Assembly: GCA_017429205.1 (NCBI GenBank)
Contig: JAFRPH010000024.1
Span: 1 to 39,789, forward strand
DNA from: Bacteroidales bacterium
GTDB lineage: Bacteria; Bacteroidota; Bacteroidia; Bacteroidales; UBA932
Direction: 5' to 3'
Length of the DNA: 39,789 nucleotides
Part shown: piece by piece, positions 33,782 to 39,789 of the stretch
How the letters are laid out: each line of letters begins with the position of its first letter
Position numbering within the stretch: position 1 is the first letter of the stretch
The notes under the pieces: model-generated
What the model saw: the letters and a program-made list of their open reading frames with translations, nothing else
The model's database searches: none
What the model was told of the DNA's origin: nothing
Position numbers and translations under genes: made by a program

Positions 33782-36526
33782 ATGAAAAACATCCTGCTTC
33801 TGCTTTTTCTCCTTCCTGCGGTTTGGGTATCGGCCGCACAGAATTCGCCGTATGCCTATATCCCGATCTCCTTGGAAAATGGCCTGTCCCAGCCGAATGT
33901 CACATCGTTGCTGCTGGACAGCCGGGGCAGTTTGTGGATCGGAACCCGGAACGGGCTGAATCGGATGGACCGGCAGGAGATAACGGTCTATACATCCCAT
34001 GGACACGATGCGGCACACCTGCCGGGGAACGAGATCCGGGACCTGTCCGAAACCGCGGACGGATCGGTCTGGATCCGGACGTCGCGCGGCATCGCCCGCT
34101 ATCGCCCCTCCCGGGGCGGATTCGAGACCGTCATGGTGAAACCCTTCTTCTCGTCACTGGCCGTTCCCGACGGAATCCTGTTCGGAGGTGATGGATGCCT
34201 GGCCCACGTGGCGGAAGACGGAAGTTCCGAGTACCTGTATCCTTTCGGGGAGGGCTCCTGTGTGGGAAACCGGGCTTACCGCATCGGACGGATGGTGGCC
34301 TTGGAGGGGAGTGAGTTGCTGCTTGGAACGGATGAGATGGGCCTGTTCCGCTACGAGCCCGGCCATCCGGCCGTTCCGTTTACGCAGGAAGCGTTCCGGC
34401 AGATCATCGCCTTGTACAGAAGCCAGGCGGGGGATATCTTCGTTGCATACGACGGAGATGGTGTCCGGCGTTATTCCCCGGACGGAACCGAGCGGGCCCA
34501 TTATACGACCCGTAATAGCGGGCTGACCCATGACTATGTCCAGAGTTTCGCGGAATATGACGGATTCCTCTGGATCGCCACGGATGGTGGCGGCATTTCG
34601 CTCCTGGACCTCTCTTCCGGCCGCTTTCAGACACTTCGTCACAGCCCTGACGATCCGGCTTGTCTGCCGTCCAACTCGGTGACGGTGCTTTACCTCGATT
34701 CTTCCGGTGTCCTGTGGGCAGGAACCGTCAAACATGGCTTCTTCCAGGTGCGCCAGAACCATATCCGCTCTTTCAGCGGCCCGTTGTGCGGATTGACGGA
34801 CAACGCGGTCATCAGCCTGTACCGGGAGGACGACGGCTCGCTCTGGGTCGGAACCGACGGCGGCGGCATCCATCGTTTCGATCCGGTTTCAGGTCGTTTT
34901 ACGCCGCTGCCGGGAACCCGTGGCAAAATCCTTTCGCTGGTCGGATTCGATGCCCGGAATCTGCTGGCTTCCATCTATATGGAGGGCTTTTTCCTGGTGG
35001 ACAGAGTGACCGGTGCACGGAAACCGTTTACGCTTGTCAATGAGGAAGTGAATCGGCAGGAATGTTTCTGGGGATACCTTCCCCGTGTGGCGCGCGTGGC
35101 TGGTGACAAGCTGTATTTCCTCAGTTATTCCCCCTGGCTCTACGACCTGCGCACCCGGAGCTTCTCTTTGCTCCAGGTGGATGACAGCCTGGCCGTCAGC
35201 GGTGTCAGGATGGCCTGTTCCGATGGGCGGGAGGCCTTCTTCTATCGGGACAATCAGGTATTGATCGCCGATTTGAAGGAGGACAGGATCCGACTGCTTT
35301 TCCGTGTGGGGGAGCAGGAGAAAGTGACATCCGTCGCCTATGACGGTGATCGGACCGTGTGGGTGGGGACGGACCGCGGCCTTGGAAGGTACGACCGCCG
35401 CTCGGATACGTATGAACCGGTGGAAACCGGCCTTTTCGACAGCGTGTCGGCTCTGGAATACGCCGGGAACGGACAGCTGTGGATCTGCGCCCGCAGCCGG
35501 CTGTTCACCTATCTGTGCGAAGGGAACCGCTTCGTTTCCTGGAGCGCTTCGGACGGGTTCCGCCCGAACGACATTAAAATGCTGTACCAGAACGCCACGA
35601 GTCCCGATTACCTGTACATGGGCGGTTCGGACGGGCTGGTGCAGATCAGCCGGGACATCCCGATTCCGGGGCTGGAACCGGTCGCGGTCTTTCTGGACCA
35701 GTTGACGGTGAACGGCCGTCCTGCGCTGTCCGATGTGCAGGGAAACCGGATCCGCGTCCCTTGGAACTATCAGTCCCTTGTCGCCTCTTTCCAGGTCAAG
35801 GACGGCGATGCCTTCCAGCGCAAGTATTTCCGCTACACCGTGGAAGGGACACAGACGCGGACCTTTGAAAGCGACGACGCCCGCCTGCGGCTTCCCGCCC
35901 TGTCGGACGGGACATACCGGATTCTGGTTTCCTGCCTGCAGAAGGGTGGCGATTTTACTGTGCCGGAATGCCTGCTGGAAGTCGTCGTGCTTCCTCCCTG
36001 GTACCGGACCGTATGGTTCCGACTGCTGTTGGCCGCCCTTCTGCTGGCGTCGGCCGCCTGGGGCATCCGCACCGTCACCAAGCGGCGGGAGCACGAGACC
36101 AAGAGTTCCATGGCCCATTTCCTCGAGGAAATGCTGCAAGATACGGAAGAGCGGGAAGATGATACCGCCATCACGCCCGATCCGGAATTCAAGGCCCGGC
36201 TGGATGCGGTCATCCTCCGGCATCTGTCCGATCCCGGCCTGGACGTCCAGTTCCTCACGGAGCAGCTGGCGATGAGCCGGACCCTCCTGTACGGCAAGGT
36301 AAAACAGGTGACAGGACAGGGTGTCAAGGACTATATCAACCGGATACGCATCGAACGGTCCGTGGACCTCCTTCTGCACACGGACAAGAATATCAATGAA
36401 ATCGCTTACGAAGTCGGTTTCGCCTATCCGCGTTATTTCAGCACCTCCTTCAAGAACCTGAAGGGCGTGACTCCGACGCGTTTCAAGCAGGAGAACCGTT
36501 CTCCCAACCCGGATACAAAACCTTAG
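33782..36526 (+). CDS. Membrane-anchored propeller sensor/AraC regulator lacking kinase
   Basis: This is a PUL regulator that senses a periplasmic glycan signal and binds DNA directly. The 914-residue protein has a signal sequence (MKNILLLLFLLPAVWVSAAQ) and at least seven propeller repeats (SRGSLWIGTRNGLNRMD, DGFLWIATDGGGISLLD, DGSLWVGTDGGGIHRFD, DRTVWVGTDRGLGRYD). A Y_Y_Y domain follows (VPWNYQSLVASFQVKDG...YRILV), then one membrane helix (about 744-765) and an AraC helix-turn-helix domain (about 807-905: VQFLTEQLAMSRTLLYGKVKQ, INEIAYEVGFAYPRYFSTSFKNLKG). Hybrid two-component regulators have the same ends, but place histidine kinase, ATPase and receiver domains between membrane and HTH. Here only about 40 residues are present, with no H-box, ATPase motif or receiver. 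Start chosen at the signal peptide. GH2 follows after 3 bp. Confidence 0.9.
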   Translation: MKNILLLLFLLPAVWVSAAQNSPYAYIPISLENGLSQPNVTSLLLDSRGSLWIGTRNGLNRMDRQEITVYTSHGHDAAHLPGNEIRDLSETADGSVWIRTSRGIARYRPSRGGFETVMVKPFFSSLAVPDGILFGGDGCLAHVAEDGSSEYLYPFGEGSCVGNRAYRIGRMVALEGSELLLGTDEMGLFRYEPGHPAVPFTQEAFRQIIALYRSQAGDIFVAYDGDGVRRYSPDGTERAHYTTRNSGLTHDYVQSFAEYDGFLWIATDGGGISLLDLSSGRFQTLRHSPDDPACLPSNSVTVLYLDSSGVLWAGTVKHGFFQVRQNHIRSFSGPLCGLTDNAVISLYREDDGSLWVGTDGGGIHRFDPVSGRFTPLPGTRGKILSLVGFDARNLLASIYMEGFFLVDRVTGARKPFTLVNEEVNRQECFWGYLPRVARVAGDKLYFLSYSPWLYDLRTRSFSLLQVDDSLAVSGVRMACSDGREAFFYRDNQVLIADLKEDRIRLLFRVGEQEKVTSVAYDGDRTVWVGTDRGLGRYDRRSDTYEPVETGLFDSVSALEYAGNGQLWICARSRLFTYLCEGNRFVSWSASDGFRPNDIKMLYQNATSPDYLYMGGSDGLVQISRDIPIPGLEPVAVFLDQLTVNGRPALSDVQGNRIRVPWNYQSLVASFQVKDGDAFQRKYFRYTVEGTQTRTFESDDARLRLPALSDGTYRILVSCLQKGGDFTVPECLLEVVVLPPWYRTVWFRLLLAALLLASAAWGIRTVTKRREHETKSSMAHFLEEMLQDTEEREDDTAITPDPEFKARLDAVILRHLSDPGLDVQFLTEQLAMSRTLLYGKVKQVTGQGVKDYINRIRIERSVDLLLHTDKNINEIAYEVGFAYPRYFSTSFKNLKGVTPTRFKQENRSPNPDTKP

Positions 36527-39634
<3,108 letters not shown>

Positions 39635-39647
39635 CCCTTGAACAAGC

Positions 39648-39685
39648 AAAGAGGCTGACTCAAAAGTGAGTCGGCCTCTTTTTTT
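39648..39685 (+). terminator. Strong intrinsic terminator after GH2
   Basis: A 15-bp stem (AAAGAGGCTGACTCA 39648-39662 with TGAGTCGGCCTCTTT 39667-39681, one T-G pair) with loop AAAG is followed by a run of seven T (39679-39685, partly in the stem). It begins 14 nt past the stop of the GH2 gene and closes the regulator-GH2 transcript. Confidence 0.9.
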
Positions 39686-39789
39686 GTGAGGGGTGTGAGG
39701 TGTCCGGGGGACTCCGCTTCGCTCCGGCCCCTCCCAACGTCTCCTGCGTCCCCGCCAAGGCGGGAACTTGTATCCGTCGGGCCCCTCCC
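39686..39789. repeat. Non-coding GC-rich tail with REP-like palindromes
   Basis: No gene is evident in the last 104 bases. They hold the palindrome CCCGCC-AA-GGCGGG (39751-39764) and the segment GGACTCCGCTTCGCTCCGG (39709-39727), whose complement shares the 9-mer GGAGCGAAG with the dispersed repeat at 18226-18256. This may be the start of an intergenic repeat cluster running out of the window. Confidence 0.35.

Noticed and set aside
39648..39685. Possible insertion-element end resembling GAGGCTGACTCAAAA
   Set aside because: No transposase, partner inverted repeat or target duplication is visible; a 15-bp stem followed by a T-run is fully explained as a terminator.

Overview
The window reads as chromosomal DNA from a GC-rich member of the Bacteroidales, probably host-associated. 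The signs are a SusC/SusD pair inside a polysaccharide utilization locus (PUL), lipoproteins with short lipoboxes, a fimbrillin-like surface protein, a DUF1460 amidase, and promoters that fit the Bacteroides pattern (TTTG, 19-21 bp, TAnnTTTG) rather than the sigma-70 pattern. A genus cannot be named from the sequence alone. No rRNA, tRNA, CRISPR array, transposase or phage gene was seen, and no gap between genes exceeds about 200 bp.

Positions 1-4323 hold the 5' part of the enolase gene (minus strand, cut by the window edge), an overlapping minus-strand pair (DUF1460 amidase-like lipoprotein and a Fibrobacter-major-paralogous-domain lipoprotein), and a divergent fimbrillin-like/beta-helix lipoprotein. 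Positions 4330-10065 are a tight minus-strand elongasome operon transcribed mreB-mreC-mreD-mrdA(PBP2)-rodA. ispD is divergent from it, followed by convergent lrp and then topA. Positions 13955-20061 form a plus-strand run: a class A penicillin-binding protein, D-Ala-D-Ala ligase, prmC and a U32/RlhA-like RNA-hydroxylation protein. Most of the first half is therefore cell-wall growth and core housekeeping.

Positions 20114-20861 carry a VapBC-type toxin-antitoxin pair with a clear promoter and candidate operators, followed by an unrecognised lipoprotein (20875-22065).

Positions 22239-39634 are a PUL. Six minus-strand genes run susC-susD-sulfatase (S1_11-like)-GH20-sulfatase-sulfatase with overlaps or very short gaps. 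Divergent from susC are a membrane-anchored AraC-type regulator and, 3 bp after it, a large GH2 beta-galactosidase, closed by a strong terminator. A GH20 hexosaminidase, a GH2 galactosidase and three serine-type sulfatases, one resembling GlcNAc-6-O-sulfatases, suggest sulfated N-acetyllactosamine-type host glycans (mucin O-glycans or keratan sulfate) as substrate. This is inference.

The most unusual item is the PUL regulator. It has the periplasmic beta-propeller, Y_Y_Y domain, membrane helix and AraC DNA-binding domain of a hybrid two-component system, but the kinase and receiver modules are absent; only about 40 residues separate membrane and DNA-binding domain. The susC-regulator intergenic region carries two direct 14-bp repeats exactly 21 bp apart plus an inverted third copy, the layout expected for AraC-family sites.
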